Shown piece by piece: positions 39,135 through 49,108 of a DNA stretch of 64,000 bases. Position numbers and translations under genes: made by a program. Within the stretch, counting starts at the first letter, position 1; every line of letters starts with the position of its first letter. The notes under the pieces were generated by a model that searched no databases, was not told the origin of the DNA, and worked only from the letters and a program-made list of their open reading frames with translations. The stretch covers positions 2,728,001-2,792,000 of the forward strand of contig NZ_CP014754.1 of assembly GCF_001447155.2 (NCBI RefSeq), in the 5' to 3' direction. This DNA is from Marinobacter sp. LQ44 (GTDB taxonomy: Bacteria > Pseudomonadota > Gammaproteobacteria > Pseudomonadales > Oleiphilaceae).

Positions 39135-42100
39135 ATGGATCCGAGAGAACGTCGTAGCAGTACCCGACAGCCCATTAAACTTGCGGCACAGATCGACGCA
39201 GGTGGCGGTAATACCTGGCCCTGCCAGATTGCTGATTTTTGCGCCGAAGGCCTGTTCATCCGCTATTCCGGTGAAACCTCACGAAAACTGGACCGGGTGT
39301 TCGATCAAAGCCAGCCGTCCGAGCTGGTGGTTCGGTTTCGCGGTGTGGACGGCCAGCGCCGATATGAATTGCATGTCAGCCCCGTGCGGCGCATAGATGG
39401 CGCTATGGGGGTGAACTTAACCCGCTCCAATCCGGACGCCCTGAATGCCATGCTGCAGCTTTGCGGCAGCAGTGGTGATCAGGCCAGGTCGTCGTTGCGG
39501 GCGCCCAGTGAGCGGGTGCAGTTTGTGCTGCATCAGTCTGCCAAAACCGTGACCAGTTTCATCGAACCGCTGATGGATGCCTGTTTCGTGCAGATGGTCG
39601 ATGCGCTCCGCAAGGCTGCCCAGAAGGCTCCCAGCGATCAGTTGGCCAATGAGTATATGGACGCCTCAGGGCAGCTCCAGGCACGCCAGAGGATTCTTTG
39701 GCACCATATGGCGAGGTTTCTGGAATCTCCTCTGAAACCAGCCCAGAAGGGGGTGCCGGGGGCTGAGTTGTCTGTGGTCGACAAGAACGAGTTCGAAGAC
39801 TGGCTGGCCATCCGGGTAATGGTCACCCGGGCCGATACCCAGTACCGGGGCGATCTGCTTCAGCTCAAGCTGCGACTGGACAAGCTCGGTATCGCCAATC
39901 GCACCGGCCACCACAACCCGCTTGGGCCAGCGCTGGTCTGTGAGGCCTTCCATCATGCCCTGTTACAGCTCAAGGCAACCAGAGAGGTGGAGAAAGTCTG
40001 CCTGAAGACCTTTGAGCAAACCGTGCTTAAACAACTGGCGCCGCTGTACCGGGAACTGAACAACATTCTTATTCGTCATGGCGTACTGCCAGACCTGGAC
40101 CTGTCCAAATACCTCAGTGAGCAGGCACCGGCAAAGGACGAACCCACGCCCGCGCCGACAGTCACCAGACCAGAAGAGCCCCCAGCCGAGAGCCCGGCCC
40201 AGCCCGCCGAGGAATCCCGCGCCACGCCCGGAAGCCGAGCCCTGAAGAGCCGGTTATCCGGTGAATTCCGCGGCTACGCCCAGGCCGCCCAGACGGCGTT
40301 TTCCACCGTTCGCAATCTGCTCACAACCCTGCAGGCAAGCCGGGTTTCCCGAGGGGAAAGTCCCCGGGAGGACTTTGCCCCCAATGCGCGCCCACTGTCG
40401 ACCGGTGAACTGCACCGGGAATTGCAGGAGTTGCAGGTACGCGCGGCGGGCCCGGAAGAATCCGCCGCCCCGCTGAAAGAGCGGGTGGTCGAGAAGATCA
40501 AGGAAATCGGTGAAGCCCGGCTGGATGACGAGCAGCAGCAAACCCTGGATGTCGTTGATCGCTTTTTCAAAAGTGTCGTGGAAAGCCCCAAACTCAGTGA
40601 CTATGTGCAGGCCCGGATGCGTCAGCTGGAAGTGCCGGTGCTCAAGGTGGTGATGCGGGATCCGGCGTTTTTTGAGGATCAGGACAGCCCTGTCCGCGGC
40701 GTGATGAACCGTTTGGCCCAGCTGGGGGTCAAGGGTGGCCGCCTGAACCCGGTGGTCCAGCGACGGGTCGACGAACTGGTTCAGCGCATTGCCACGGATT
40801 TCGAGCAGGACACCGGCGTGTTTGAACAGACTGTGACCGAGCTGGACACCCTGATTGACCGGCAGAATCTGGTCTACCGCCGGAACGTCGAGCGTGTAAC
40901 GGCAGCGGCCGAGGGTGCCCAGAAGGTGTCTGAGTCCAAGGCGGCGGTGAGCGCCGCGATTGATCAGCGCATTGCCGGTCGCAAGGTTCCCCGGGCGCTG
41001 GTCAGTTTGCTGGAAGGCGGCTGGCGGGACCTGTTGTCACTGACCTGGATTCGCCAGGGGCCAGACAGTCAGCTCTGGCAGGACTACCTGGCGGTGATTG
41101 ATTCGCTGCTGGCCTTTGCCGATGATCCGGAGAGCAGTATCAACCTGCCGGAGCTTCTGCGGCTGATCCAGGACGGCCTGGCGTCGATATCCAGCAATCA
41201 CATGCCGTCTTCCCAGATTCGCGATGAATTGAAGCACTTCCTGGTTCGCCGGCCCGATAAAACCCCTGAGATGGTCGAAGTGCCGCGGGCAAAACCAGCG
41301 GAGAAAGACCCGCAAACCCTCAACGAGCGGGAACAGCGCAGCCTTCAACGCTGGATCAACCGGTCGCAGCAGCTGCGTACCGGCGACTGGCTGCGGGACC
41401 AGACCCGGCCTGACGAACCCCAGTATATCCGGCTGGTCTGGATCGCCCGGGGCTTTAGCCGCTTTGTCTTTGTCAATCATCAGGGCATGCGGGTGGTTGA
41501 GCTGGAGCTGGACGCGCTGGCCCGACAGATGCGCAAGGGCATCATCGTGCCTGATAACCAGTACGACCGACCGCTGGTGGATGAAAGTATCGACCGCATG
41601 GTCCGCAACGTTTATGACCAGCTGTCCTGGGCGTCCACCCATGACGAGCTGACCCGTTTGCTTAACCGCCGGGAGTTCGAACGGATGCTGGAGCAGCAGT
41701 TGGCCCGTCGTGAAGACAGCCGCACTCTGTTGCATCTGGACCTCCGTGGCTTCCGTTTGCTCAATGATACCGCTGGCTACCAGGCCGGTGACGAAACCCT
41801 TAAACAGGTGGCAGAGCTGTTGTGCCACCATGTGGGTGATGGCATGCCGGTGGCGCGCCTGGCGGGCAATGAATTCGCCATGCTGGTTGCGGAAGAGCAG
41901 GGTCAGGTTGTGGCCGCGGCCCTGATCGAGGCCATTGAATCGGCTGAGTTTGCCTTTGGCGGCCGCCAGTATACGTTGTCGGCCAACGTTGGCCTGGTGG
42001 CCGAGTTACCGGCTCTGGTGAGTGCCGAACGCTGGCTGAGAAGTTCGGAGCAGGCGTTATCCCAGGCCCGGAAGATGGGGCCGGGCAAGATCGCCGAATT

Positions 42101-42887
42101 TACTCTGGATGCCGATGACCAGGCCCGCCAGGAGCAGATCGCCGCGCGCGTCGCCAGCCTGTCGGATCCGGATGAAGAACGCATGCTGCTGCGCTGCCAG
42201 AAGATCATACCGCTTCATGCCGAGGCCCGGATGACGGCCCAGTATGAGATTCTGATCAGCATGTACGATGACAGCGGCGCCCTGATAACCGGCCAGGATT
42301 TCGTGCGCATGGCTGAGCGCTATGATCGCATGCAGGCGGTGGACCGCTGGGTGGTCGGGCATATGCTGGACTGGCTGAGGGACCAGGCACCGGACCCCCG
42401 ACACGTCGGTGGCGTGTGTATCAACCTGTCTGGGTATTCGTTGAATGATCAGAGCTTGCTGGAATTTATCTACGAGAAGCTCAGTGAAAAAGACGCGCCC
42501 ATCGAACGGCTGTGGTTTGAGCTGACCGAGGCATCTGCCATCAGCGACGTGCAGGCGGTGGCCGATTTCATCCTGGAGATGAAAGAACTGGGCTGCCGGT
42601 TCTGCCTGGGTAATTTCGGCAGTGGCCCCAGTTCGTTCCAGTTCATGCGTTCCCTGCCGGTGGATCTGATCAAGATTGACAGTGCCTTCACCAGCCAGCT
42701 GGTGTCGAGCCAGACTGACCAGGCAATGGTGAGATCCATGGTGGACATGGCGCATTACATGAAGCGGGAAGTCATTGCCTCCCAGGTTGAATCCCGAGAC
42801 GTTCTGGATATGCTCAGGCAGCTGGGTGTGGACTATGCTCAGGGCTTTGTTGTTGAAAAACCACGCTTGCTCACCAGCCTGACCTGA
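39135..42887 (+). CDS. PilZ-DUF1631-GGDEF-EAL protein, likely c-di-GMP receptor
   Basis: The 1250-aa protein starts with a PilZ domain (about 1-110) that has the RRSSTR arginine motif and DFCAEG in place of DxSxxG. A large DUF1631 region follows (about 130-760), with helical segments and an Ala/Pro/Glu-rich linker near residues 330-370. A GGDEF domain (about 830-1000) has AGNEF in place of GGDEF. An EAL domain (about 1025-1250) has YEILI for EAL and LGNFGSG for DDFGSG, so both metal Asp positions are lost. It should be catalytically dead and may sense c-di-GMP. The prkB gene follows closely. Confidence 0.85.
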   Translation: MDPRERRSSTRQPIKLAAQIDAGGGNTWPCQIADFCAEGLFIRYSGETSRKLDRVFDQSQPSELVVRFRGVDGQRRYELHVSPVRRIDGAMGVNLTRSNPDALNAMLQLCGSSGDQARSSLRAPSERVQFVLHQSAKTVTSFIEPLMDACFVQMVDALRKAAQKAPSDQLANEYMDASGQLQARQRILWHHMARFLESPLKPAQKGVPGAELSVVDKNEFEDWLAIRVMVTRADTQYRGDLLQLKLRLDKLGIANRTGHHNPLGPALVCEAFHHALLQLKATREVEKVCLKTFEQTVLKQLAPLYRELNNILIRHGVLPDLDLSKYLSEQAPAKDEPTPAPTVTRPEEPPAESPAQPAEESRATPGSRALKSRLSGEFRGYAQAAQTAFSTVRNLLTTLQASRVSRGESPREDFAPNARPLSTGELHRELQELQVRAAGPEESAAPLKERVVEKIKEIGEARLDDEQQQTLDVVDRFFKSVVESPKLSDYVQARMRQLEVPVLKVVMRDPAFFEDQDSPVRGVMNRLAQLGVKGGRLNPVVQRRVDELVQRIATDFEQDTGVFEQTVTELDTLIDRQNLVYRRNVERVTAAAEGAQKVSESKAAVSAAIDQRIAGRKVPRALVSLLEGGWRDLLSLTWIRQGPDSQLWQDYLAVIDSLLAFADDPESSINLPELLRLIQDGLASISSNHMPSSQIRDELKHFLVRRPDKTPEMVEVPRAKPAEKDPQTLNEREQRSLQRWINRSQQLRTGDWLRDQTRPDEPQYIRLVWIARGFSRFVFVNHQGMRVVELELDALARQMRKGIIVPDNQYDRPLVDESIDRMVRNVYDQLSWASTHDELTRLLNRREFERMLEQQLARREDSRTLLHLDLRGFRLLNDTAGYQAGDETLKQVAELLCHHVGDGMPVARLAGNEFAMLVAEEQGQVVAAALIEAIESAEFAFGGRQYTLSANVGLVAELPALVSAERWLRSSEQALSQARKMGPGKIAEFTLDADDQARQEQIAARVASLSDPDEERMLLRCQKIIPLHAEARMTAQYEILISMYDDSGALITGQDFVRMAERYDRMQAVDRWVVGHMLDWLRDQAPDPRHVGGVCINLSGYSLNDQSLLEFIYEKLSEKDAPIERLWFELTEASAISDVQAVADFILEMKELGCRFCLGNFGSGPSSFQFMRSLPVDLIKIDSAFTSQLVSSQTDQAMVRSMVDMAHYMKREVIASQVESRDVLDMLRQLGVDYAQGFVVEKPRLLTSLT

Positions 42888-42905
42888 TCCGGGAAATTGC
42901 TCATT

Positions 42906-43772
42906 ATGTCCAAACGCCACCCTATCATTGCGGTGACCGGCTCCTCCGGGGCCGGCACGACCACCACCGGCCAGATTTTCAGGCGGCTGTTTGCCAGTGA
43001 GGAGTTGAACGCCGCCATGGTGGGTGGTGACAGTTTTCACCGGTACACGCGGGAACAGATGGCCCGGCTGGCGGCCAAGGGCCAGTTTGGCGAGCGTAAC
43101 CACTTCGCCCTGGCGGCCAATCATATCGACCGCCTGGAAGCCCTGTTCTACGACTACAGCCATACCGGCAACGGACGATACCGTCAGTATGTTCATGATG
43201 AAGATCGCCAGCTGGTTGAGGCCGGTCATAAACCGGGGACATTCACCGCCTGGGGACCACTACCGGCAGACACGGACCTGCTGTTCTATGAGGGGCTGCA
43301 TGGAGGCGTGATCAGCGAAAGCTTCAACATTGCCCAGTACGTTGATTTGCTGATCGGCGTGGTGCCCATTGTAAACCTGGAATGGATCCAGAAAATCCAT
43401 CGGGATACCAACCAGCGAGGGTATAGCCAGGAGGCGGTGGTGCAGACCATCATCAACCGCATGGAAGATTACGTACACGATATCGTGCCCCAGTTTTCCC
43501 ATACCCACATCAACTTCCAGCGCATACCCCTGGTGGATACCTCCAACCCCTTCATCGCCCGGGATGTGCCCAGTGAAGATGAAAGCATGGTGGTGATCCA
43601 CTTCCGCGACTCTAACGAGGTGGACTTTTCCTGGCTGTTGCAGGCGATTCCCCAGAGCACGCTGTCACGCCACGACACGCTGGTGATTCCGGGGCCAAAG
43701 ATGGCGTTGGCCATGGAGTTGATCATCCGCCCCATGATCCAACGCCTGATGGCGGGCCGAACCTTCGCCTGA
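42906..43772 (+). CDS. prkB: Phosphoribulokinase-like P-loop kinase
   Basis: The 288-aa protein has the P-loop GSSGAGTTTT at about 11-20, GGDSFHRYTR, and a YEGLHGG segment. These match the PrkB group of phosphoribulokinase-like proteins found in non-autotrophic gammaproteobacteria next to crp-type genes. No RuBisCO gene is seen in the window, so a Calvin-cycle role is unlikely; the true substrate is unknown. The ATG at 42906 follows GGGAA and begins MSKRHPIIAV. Confidence 0.88.
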   Translation: MSKRHPIIAVTGSSGAGTTTTGQIFRRLFASEELNAAMVGGDSFHRYTREQMARLAAKGQFGERNHFALAANHIDRLEALFYDYSHTGNGRYRQYVHDEDRQLVEAGHKPGTFTAWGPLPADTDLLFYEGLHGGVISESFNIAQYVDLLIGVVPIVNLEWIQKIHRDTNQRGYSQEAVVQTIINRMEDYVHDIVPQFSHTHINFQRIPLVDTSNPFIARDVPSEDESMVVIHFRDSNEVDFSWLLQAIPQSTLSRHDTLVIPGPKMALAMELIIRPMIQRLMAGRTFA

Positions 43773-43775
43773 TGT

Positions 43776-44636
43776 TCAGGCGGCGGTTAAGCGCCCGGTC
43801 TGGTAATCCCTGAGTGCCTGCTCGATTTCCTCCCGGGTATTCATCACGAACGGCCCGTACTGAACAATCGGCTCACCTATCGGGCGGCCCGCAATCAACA
43901 GCACGCGGGCACCGGATGAGCCTGCGGCCAGCAGGATCTCGTCGCCGTCATCCAGCAGGTTGGCAGCCGATAGCCGCAGTTGGCTTTGCGCCTCACCAGT
44001 CACCAGGTTCGCGTTGCCCTCGTAGAGGTACAGCATGGCGTTCAGGGGCTGTGCGACGGGCAGCGAAAGCTGGGCATTGGGCTCGAGGTGAATGTCGGCG
44101 TATAGCGGTTCGGTAGTGCCGCCGGTCACGGCGCCGGATACCTGCACGCCGCTGACGTTCATCTCGCCGGCAATCAGCTTTACGGAGGCTCCGGGCTGAT
44201 TGAACACGGGGATGTCTTCGGGCTGAATATCCCGGTAGCCGGCTGGCTTCATTTTCTCGGCTGCCGGCAGGTTCAGCCACAACTGGAAGCCCCGCATGGC
44301 ACCGGATTCCTGTTGCGGCATTTCAGAATGCACGATGCCCCGGCCGGCGGTCATCCACTGCACGCCACCATTACGAAGGTTGCCCCGGTTACCCAGGTGG
44401 TCTTCGTGCAGCATGTGCCCTTCGATCATGTAGGTGACCGTCTCGAAGCCCCGGTGCGGGTGTGCGGGAAAGCCGGCGATGTAGTCCTGGGGCTGGTCGG
44501 AACCAAATTCATCCAGCATCAGGAACGGGTCCATTCGAATGGCCTGGCTTTGACCCAGTGAGCGTTTGATTTTTACGCCGGCGCCATCAGAGGTGCCAAG
44601 AGCGGGAATAGTCTGTTTCAGGGAGCGAAGCGTCAT
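43776..44636 (-). CDS. Pirin-family protein
   Basis: The 286-aa bicupin has the pirin metal-binding segment HPHRGFETVTYMIEG, with further ligands in MLHEDHLG and the following GRGIVHSEMP. Bacterial pirins bind iron, and some act as quercetin dioxygenases or regulate pyruvate metabolism; which applies here is unknown. It is convergent with prkB with a 3-bp gap. Confidence 0.92.
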   Translation of the reverse strand: MTLRSLKQTIPALGTSDGAGVKIKRSLGQSQAIRMDPFLMLDEFGSDQPQDYIAGFPAHPHRGFETVTYMIEGHMLHEDHLGNRGNLRNGGVQWMTAGRGIVHSEMPQQESGAMRGFQLWLNLPAAEKMKPAGYRDIQPEDIPVFNQPGASVKLIAGEMNVSGVQVSGAVTGGTTEPLYADIHLEPNAQLSLPVAQPLNAMLYLYEGNANLVTGEAQSQLRLSAANLLDDGDEILLAAGSSGARVLLIAGRPIGEPIVQYGPFVMNTREEIEQALRDYQTGRLTAA

Positions 44637-44719
44637 GTCGTCCTCCTCTCGTTAATGATGGTTCTATTAAACCGGGGAGAGACGAAGGATGAAAACGCAG
44701 AATTCTGGCGGGACAGATC

Positions 44720-44765
44720 AAAAAAACTGAAGAAGAGCGGCGGTGGCCGGTGGGCACCGCCGCTC
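44720..44765 (-). terminator. Terminator after speD
   Basis: GAGCGGCGGTG (44735-44745) and CACCGCCGCTC (44755-44765) form a perfect 11-bp stem. On the minus strand, a T-run follows about 8 bases after the stem. It separates speD from the pirin gene. Confidence 0.65.
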
Positions 44766-44769
44766 AGGC

Positions 44770-45561
44770 TTATTCCACGTTTCGGGAATAGAAGATTTCC
44801 AGCATCTCGCGACGCAGGCGGTCTTCGATGGACTGGGCTTCGGCCGGGTCCAGTTCGTCGGCGTTCACGCCAAAGACATAGTTATCCAGGTTGAACTCTT
44901 TCAGCATCATCTTGGTGTGGAACAGGTTTTCCTGGTACACGTTCACATCGATCATCTGATAGGCGTTCTGGGTGTCTTCGGTCAGGTAGTTCTGGATCGA
45001 GTTGATGTCGTGGTCGATGTAGTGCTTGGTGCCATCGACATCGCGGGTGAAGCCGCGCACCCGGTAGTCCACGGTGACCACATCGGAGTCAAAGCTGTGG
45101 ATCAGGTAGTTCAACACCTTCAGTGGTGAAATCAGGCCGCAGGTGGACACGTCGATATCGGCGCGGAAGGTGCTGACGCCATCGTGGGGGTGGCTTTCCG
45201 GATAGGTGTGAACGGTCACATGGCTCTTGTCCAGGTGCGCCACGATGGTATCGGGCAGCGGGCCGGGGGATTCTTCATTGTTGGCTTCGCTGTCGGTGAG
45301 TTCATGCTCGGCAATCAGCATGGTCACAGAGGCGCCGTGGGGCTCGTAGTCCTGGCGGGCTATGTTGAGGATGTTGGCACCGATGATTTTGACCACGTCA
45401 GACAGGATCTGGGTCAGACGCTCGGCGTTGTACATCTCGTCGATATAGTCAATGTAGGCTTCACGTTGTTCTTCGGTCTGCGCGTAACAGATATCGTAGA
45501 TGTTGAAGCTCAGGGATTTGGTCAGGTTGTTGAAACCGTGCAGCTGGAGTTTGGTTTCCAT
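44770..45561 (-). CDS. speD: S-adenosylmethionine decarboxylase proenzyme
   Basis: The 263-aa enzyme is the long bacterial type of AdoMet decarboxylase that feeds spermidine synthesis. The self-cleavage site is in [13 protein letters not shown], where Ser113 becomes the pyruvoyl group. Length and sequence match E. coli SpeD. The order speD, OsmC gene, crp/vfr matches that recalled for Pseudomonas. Confidence 0.96.
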   Translation of the reverse strand: METKLQLHGFNNLTKSLSFNIYDICYAQTEEQREAYIDYIDEMYNAERLTQILSDVVKIIGANILNIARQDYEPHGASVTMLIAEHELTDSEANNEESPGPLPDTIVAHLDKSHVTVHTYPESHPHDGVSTFRADIDVSTCGLISPLKVLNYLIHSFDSDVVTVDYRVRGFTRDVDGTKHYIDHDINSIQNYLTEDTQNAYQMIDVNVYQENLFHTKMMLKEFNLDNYVFGVNADELDPAEAQSIEDRLRREMLEIFYSRNVE

Positions 45562-45705
45562 AATAATTGCTCACCTTTTGCGCAGACCTGCGGAGAAAGT
45601 TGCGTATTATGCATACCGTGTGTGTCAATGAATAGTATCTACAATGACATTTTTGGTTACGGTGGCCCCACTGGCGGCATGGGGCGCGCTGGCTACGGAA
45701 ATCGC

Positions 45706-46128
45706 TTACTCTGCGGCGCGGATTTCGTGACTGTGGGTGATCTCGACGCCGGCTTTTCCGAGCATGATGGACGCTGAGCAGTATTTTTCAGCTGACAGGC
45801 TGACTGCCCGCTCGACCTGCTTCTCTTTGAGGTTGTGGCCGGTGACCACGAAATGCAGGTGAATTCTGGTAAAAACGGCCGGTACGGCATCGGCGCGCTC
45901 CGCTTCAAGCTCGGTATGGCAGGCGGTGACCTCCTGCCGGCTCTTTTTCAGGATGGTCATCACGTCAAAGGCCGAACAGCCACCCACGCCCATCAACAGC
46001 ATTTCCATGGGGCGTGGCCCGAGGTTTTCGCCGCCATGATCGGGCGGACCGTCCAGCTGCACGCTGTGACCGCTGCCACTGGTAGCTCTGAAGCTGGCGT
46101 TGCCGGTCCAGTCGACAGTTGCTTTCAT
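45706..46128 (-). CDS. OsmC/YhfA-family protein
   Basis: The 140-aa protein has the two conserved cysteines of OsmC-type peroxidase-like proteins, in GVGGCSAFDV and EKYCSASIML. It resembles the YhfA branch found next to crp. Function in that branch is unproven; a thiol peroxidase is possible. The ATG at 46128 follows GGGAGAA; the upstream frame (to 46155) is not family-like. It is divergent from crp across about 280 bp in which I see no other gene. Confidence 0.9.
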   Translation of the reverse strand: MKATVDWTGNASFRATSGSGHSVQLDGPPDHGGENLGPRPMEMLLMGVGGCSAFDVMTILKKSRQEVTACHTELEAERADAVPAVFTRIHLHFVVTGHNLKEKQVERAVSLSAEKYCSASIMLGKAGVEITHSHEIRAAE

Positions 46129-46408
46129 CAAGTTCTCCCATGGGTGATGGTTCATGGCCGGATGTCATCAAGGATGCTCCGGAGCCTGATGAGGGATGCT
46201 AGCACAGTCTGATAGTGGCGACAGCTACCGCTTGCGACCAAAGAGGCATTGATCTCAGATACATCTTGTATCCGCTTTCGAGTTGCCGAAAGATGACCTT
46301 CTTGTTATAAGTTGCGCTGCAAACAATAAAAATCGTGAAACCCGCAAGGAAATGCGGGGCAGAAAAACATCAGGAATCGCCAGACTCTGAGGAGGCATGT
46401 CCCGCACT

Positions 46409-47050
46409 ATGGCTACCATCGTCAAGCCGGTTGAGCAAAAAACCAAACACCTGGATTATTTCCTTTCCCAATGCCACCGTCGGCGTTACCCCGCCAAAAG
46501 CACCATTATTTATGCCGGTGACAAAAGCGACTCCCTGTTTTACATCGTCAAAGGTTCTGTCACCGTCATCATTGAGGACGATGATGGCCGCGAGATGATT
46601 ATGGCCTACCTGAACGCCGGCGACTTTTTCGGCGAAATGGGCTTGTTCGACAACATGGACTCCCGCAGCGCCTGGGTCAAGGCGAAGACCGAGTGTGAAG
46701 TGGCGGAGATCAGTTACACCAAGTTCCGCGAGATCGCCCAGCAGGACCCGAGGGTGCTCTATTTCATCGGCGAGCAGATGGCTTCCCGGCTACGCCAGAC
46801 CACCCGTAAGGTAGGTGACCTGGCGTTTCTGGATGTGACCGGCCGGGTGGCGCGCACCTTGCTGGACCTGTGCAAGGAGCCAGACGCCATGACTCATCCT
46901 GATGGTATGCAGATCAAGATTACCCGCCAGGAGATCGGCCGTATTGTGGGCTGTTCCCGAGAAATGGTGGGCCGTGTTCTGAAAACATTGGAAGATCAGG
47001 GCCTGGTTCGGGTCAAGGGTAAAACCATGGTGGTATACGGCACCCGCTGA
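46409..47050 (+). CDS. crp: cAMP receptor protein (Crp/Vfr)
   Basis: The roughly 213-aa regulator is very close to Pseudomonas Vfr. The cyclic-nucleotide domain holds [10 protein letters not shown] and RSAWVKAK, with the cAMP-contacting Glu and Arg. The C-terminal helix-turn-helix reads [20 protein letters not shown], identical in core to Vfr. A global activator role responding to cAMP is expected. The ATG at 46397 sits only one base after GGAGG, so the ATG at 46409 is preferred; it lies 13 bases from that site. A strong terminator follows. Confidence 0.95.
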   Translation: MATIVKPVEQKTKHLDYFLSQCHRRRYPAKSTIIYAGDKSDSLFYIVKGSVTVIIEDDDGREMIMAYLNAGDFFGEMGLFDNMDSRSAWVKAKTECEVAEISYTKFREIAQQDPRVLYFIGEQMASRLRQTTRKVGDLAFLDVTGRVARTLLDLCKEPDAMTHPDGMQIKITRQEIGRIVGCSREMVGRVLKTLEDQGLVRVKGKTMVVYGTR

Positions 47051-47074
47051 GCGATTCCCGCCTGGCAACTGCCC

Positions 47075-47104
47075 AAAAGGCCGCTGAATTTCAGCGGCCT
47101 TTTG
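47075..47104. terminator. Bidirectional terminator after crp
   Basis: AAAAGGCCGCTGAA and TTCAGCGGCCTTTT are perfect inverted repeats, placed between crp and the convergent hydrolase gene. Confidence 0.9.
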
Positions 47105-47124
47105 CGTTGTGGTGGTCGCCCATA

Positions 47125-48015
47125 TCAGCGATGGGCTTCGACAAACTCCCGCACCGACCGTGATACGGCCGCCGGTTCGGTGATGGGCGCCCAGTGCGTG
47201 GTGTCCAGTTCCTGCAGGGTCAGCTTGCCGGTCCAGCGGGGCAGGTTCTCGGTGAGTTGGCGGCCCACATAGGCGTCCCGGGTGGGGATGATCACCTGCA
47301 CCGGGCAGCCTGCCAGTCGCGGTTCTGGTCGCAGCAGCTTGCGGATAAAGTTGGCCCGGTAAAGTTTGACGCCATAGCGGCCGTCGGCTTTCTGGTATTC
47401 GCTGAACTGGGCATCGGCAATCTGTTCGTGTTTGCGAAGATACCCCGGCCACAAGCGGTCGAGGCCGGCCTTCCACAGGGTTTCTGGCAGCACCGGTAAC
47501 TGGAACATGAACACATACCAGGAGCTGGCCAGCTGCTTCAGGACCTTGGTGGTGCCCCCGGAGCGGGGTGCCATGATCTGGTCCCGCAACCAGTAGCCCA
47601 CGTGATCCAGGCAAGGTCCCGAAATGGCGGTGTAGGATCGAATGCGCCCATCCAGGGCCCCGGTGGTCACCGTTTCCCAGCTCTGGATAGAGCCCCAGTC
47701 GTGGGCCACCAGGTGGAAGCTGCGATCCGGGATCACCGCGTTAGCCACGGCCTTGAGGTCCTGCGCGAGCCACTTCATTCGATACGCGCTGGTCCTGGCA
47801 GGCTTGTCAGAGCGGCCAGCGCCCCGAACGTCGTAGCGGACGACCAGATAATCCTTTTTCAGTTGCTCGGTCACCCTGTCCCAGACACTGTGGTTGTCCG
47901 GGTAGCCGTGTACCAATACCAATGGCGTGGCCTGGGGATTACCTTCGACTCTGGCGTACAGGAGCAGGTCACCGCTGGTCACCCAATGTTCTTGTTCGAT
48001 ACTCACGCTGATCAT
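47125..48015 (-). CDS. Alpha/beta hydrolase, epoxide hydrolase/haloalkane dehalogenase-like
   Basis: The 296-aa protein has the HGYPDNHSVWD oxyanion segment, an Asp nucleophile at about D106 in VAHDWGS, and a C-terminal catalytic His in LDTTHWAP. The Asp nucleophile points to the epoxide hydrolase or haloalkane dehalogenase branch rather than to esterases. No signal peptide is present. The substrate is unknown. It is convergent with crp. Confidence 0.85.
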   Translation of the reverse strand: MISVSIEQEHWVTSGDLLLYARVEGNPQATPLVLVHGYPDNHSVWDRVTEQLKKDYLVVRYDVRGAGRSDKPARTSAYRMKWLAQDLKAVANAVIPDRSFHLVAHDWGSIQSWETVTTGALDGRIRSYTAISGPCLDHVGYWLRDQIMAPRSGGTTKVLKQLASSWYVFMFQLPVLPETLWKAGLDRLWPGYLRKHEQIADAQFSEYQKADGRYGVKLYRANFIRKLLRPEPRLAGCPVQVIIPTRDAYVGRQLTENLPRWTGKLTLQELDTTHWAPITEPAAVSRSVREFVEAHR

Positions 48016-48106
48016 TACCTTGTGGTTGGCGTTGAAGTCTGATCAGGTTAGCGGTATCCGGTGGCAGGCTCTGCGGCCAAACAGGCCAGAAACCATGCCG
48101 GTGATG

Positions 48107-49042
48107 TCAGCCTGCCAGGGCCTGGACGCGGCGGAGGCCCTGGCTTCGGCCGGGCAAGCATTGCAGCAGATGCTGCCAGACCACCTCAGCATTGGTTTCG
48201 TTCAGCGTTTCGTGACGCCCGCCCTCAAACAGCCGGAGGGTGACTTGTTGCACGCCGGCCTCCCGAATGGCCTGAAAGTGGCGGCGTATGCCTTTGCCCA
48301 TTTCGCCCACCGGGTCATCGGTGCCGGCGAACAGGTGAACGGGCAGGTCCGGGCGCCACTGGTCGGGATTGATCGACAGCATACCCTGGATAAAGTCTTG
48401 CCATAGCCCGGTGGTGCATTCAAATCCGCACCACGGGTCGGCCAGGTACAGATCCACCTGATGCGGGTCCCGACTGAGCCAGTCGCAGGGCGTGCGGTTG
48501 GGTTTGAACATCCGGTTAAATTTGCCAAACGTCATTCGGGCAATGGTCTTGCTGGCGTGCCGCTGCCCACGCAGCGCCCGTATCAGGCGCACCAATAGCA
48601 GCGAGAGCCGAAGTTCAGCTGTGTGGATTCGGTTGGTCGCGCTGAGAATCAGCGTATCCAGGTTCTGGCCGTATTGTTGGGCGTAGCTTTGGGCAATGAA
48701 CGAGCCCATGCTGTGCCCCAGCAGGGCGACCGGAATGCCCGGCATCTGTTCCCGGGCGTAGTGGACCACCTGGTTCAGGTCGTCCACCACTTTCTGCCAG
48801 CCGTCCGAGTCTGCGTAGTGTCCAGGGTGACCACTGCCCGGGCCATGACCGCGGTGGTGATAGCTGATGACCGCCACCCCCTGGCCGGCTAGCCAGGAGG
48901 CCAGGGCAGCATAGCGGTTGCCATGTTCGGCCATGCCGTGGCTGATGATCAGGCAGCAGTTGGGTGACGGCTCTGGTTCAAACAGGGTCGCGTTGATCTG
49001 ATGGTTGTCAGGGGTTGTCAGTAGCAGGGTCTGTTTGCGCAT
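48107..49042 (-). CDS. Alpha/beta hydrolase, monoacylglycerol lipase-like
   Basis: The 311-aa protein is of the lysophospholipase/monoglyceride lipase type. It shows LIISHGMAEHGNRY, SYHHRGHGPGSG and the nucleophile elbow LLGHSMGSF, with a C-terminal GGRHETLNE carrying the His. It has no signal peptide. It lies 66 bp downstream of a GST gene on the same strand. Confidence 0.85.
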   Translation of the reverse strand: MRKQTLLLTTPDNHQINATLFEPEPSPNCCLIISHGMAEHGNRYAALASWLAGQGVAVISYHHRGHGPGSGHPGHYADSDGWQKVVDDLNQVVHYAREQMPGIPVALLGHSMGSFIAQSYAQQYGQNLDTLILSATNRIHTAELRLSLLLVRLIRALRGQRHASKTIARMTFGKFNRMFKPNRTPCDWLSRDPHQVDLYLADPWCGFECTTGLWQDFIQGMLSINPDQWRPDLPVHLFAGTDDPVGEMGKGIRRHFQAIREAGVQQVTLRLFEGGRHETLNETNAEVVWQHLLQCLPGRSQGLRRVQALAG

Positions 49043-49108
49043 GTTCCTGGCGGGGTTCCTTTGCGGCCGGGCGTTGCCACTCCGGCGGTTTCCGACACAT
49101 CAACACCC

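Noticed and set aside
42906..43772. prkB as evidence of a Calvin cycle
   Set aside because: PrkB-type proteins are common in heterotrophic gammaproteobacteria, and no RuBisCO or other cycle gene is in the window.
46258..46272. GATACATCTTGTATC near-palindrome between the OsmC gene and crp as a CRP site
   Set aside because: It lacks the TGTGA/TCACA core expected for Crp or Vfr; arms are only 5 bp and could be chance.
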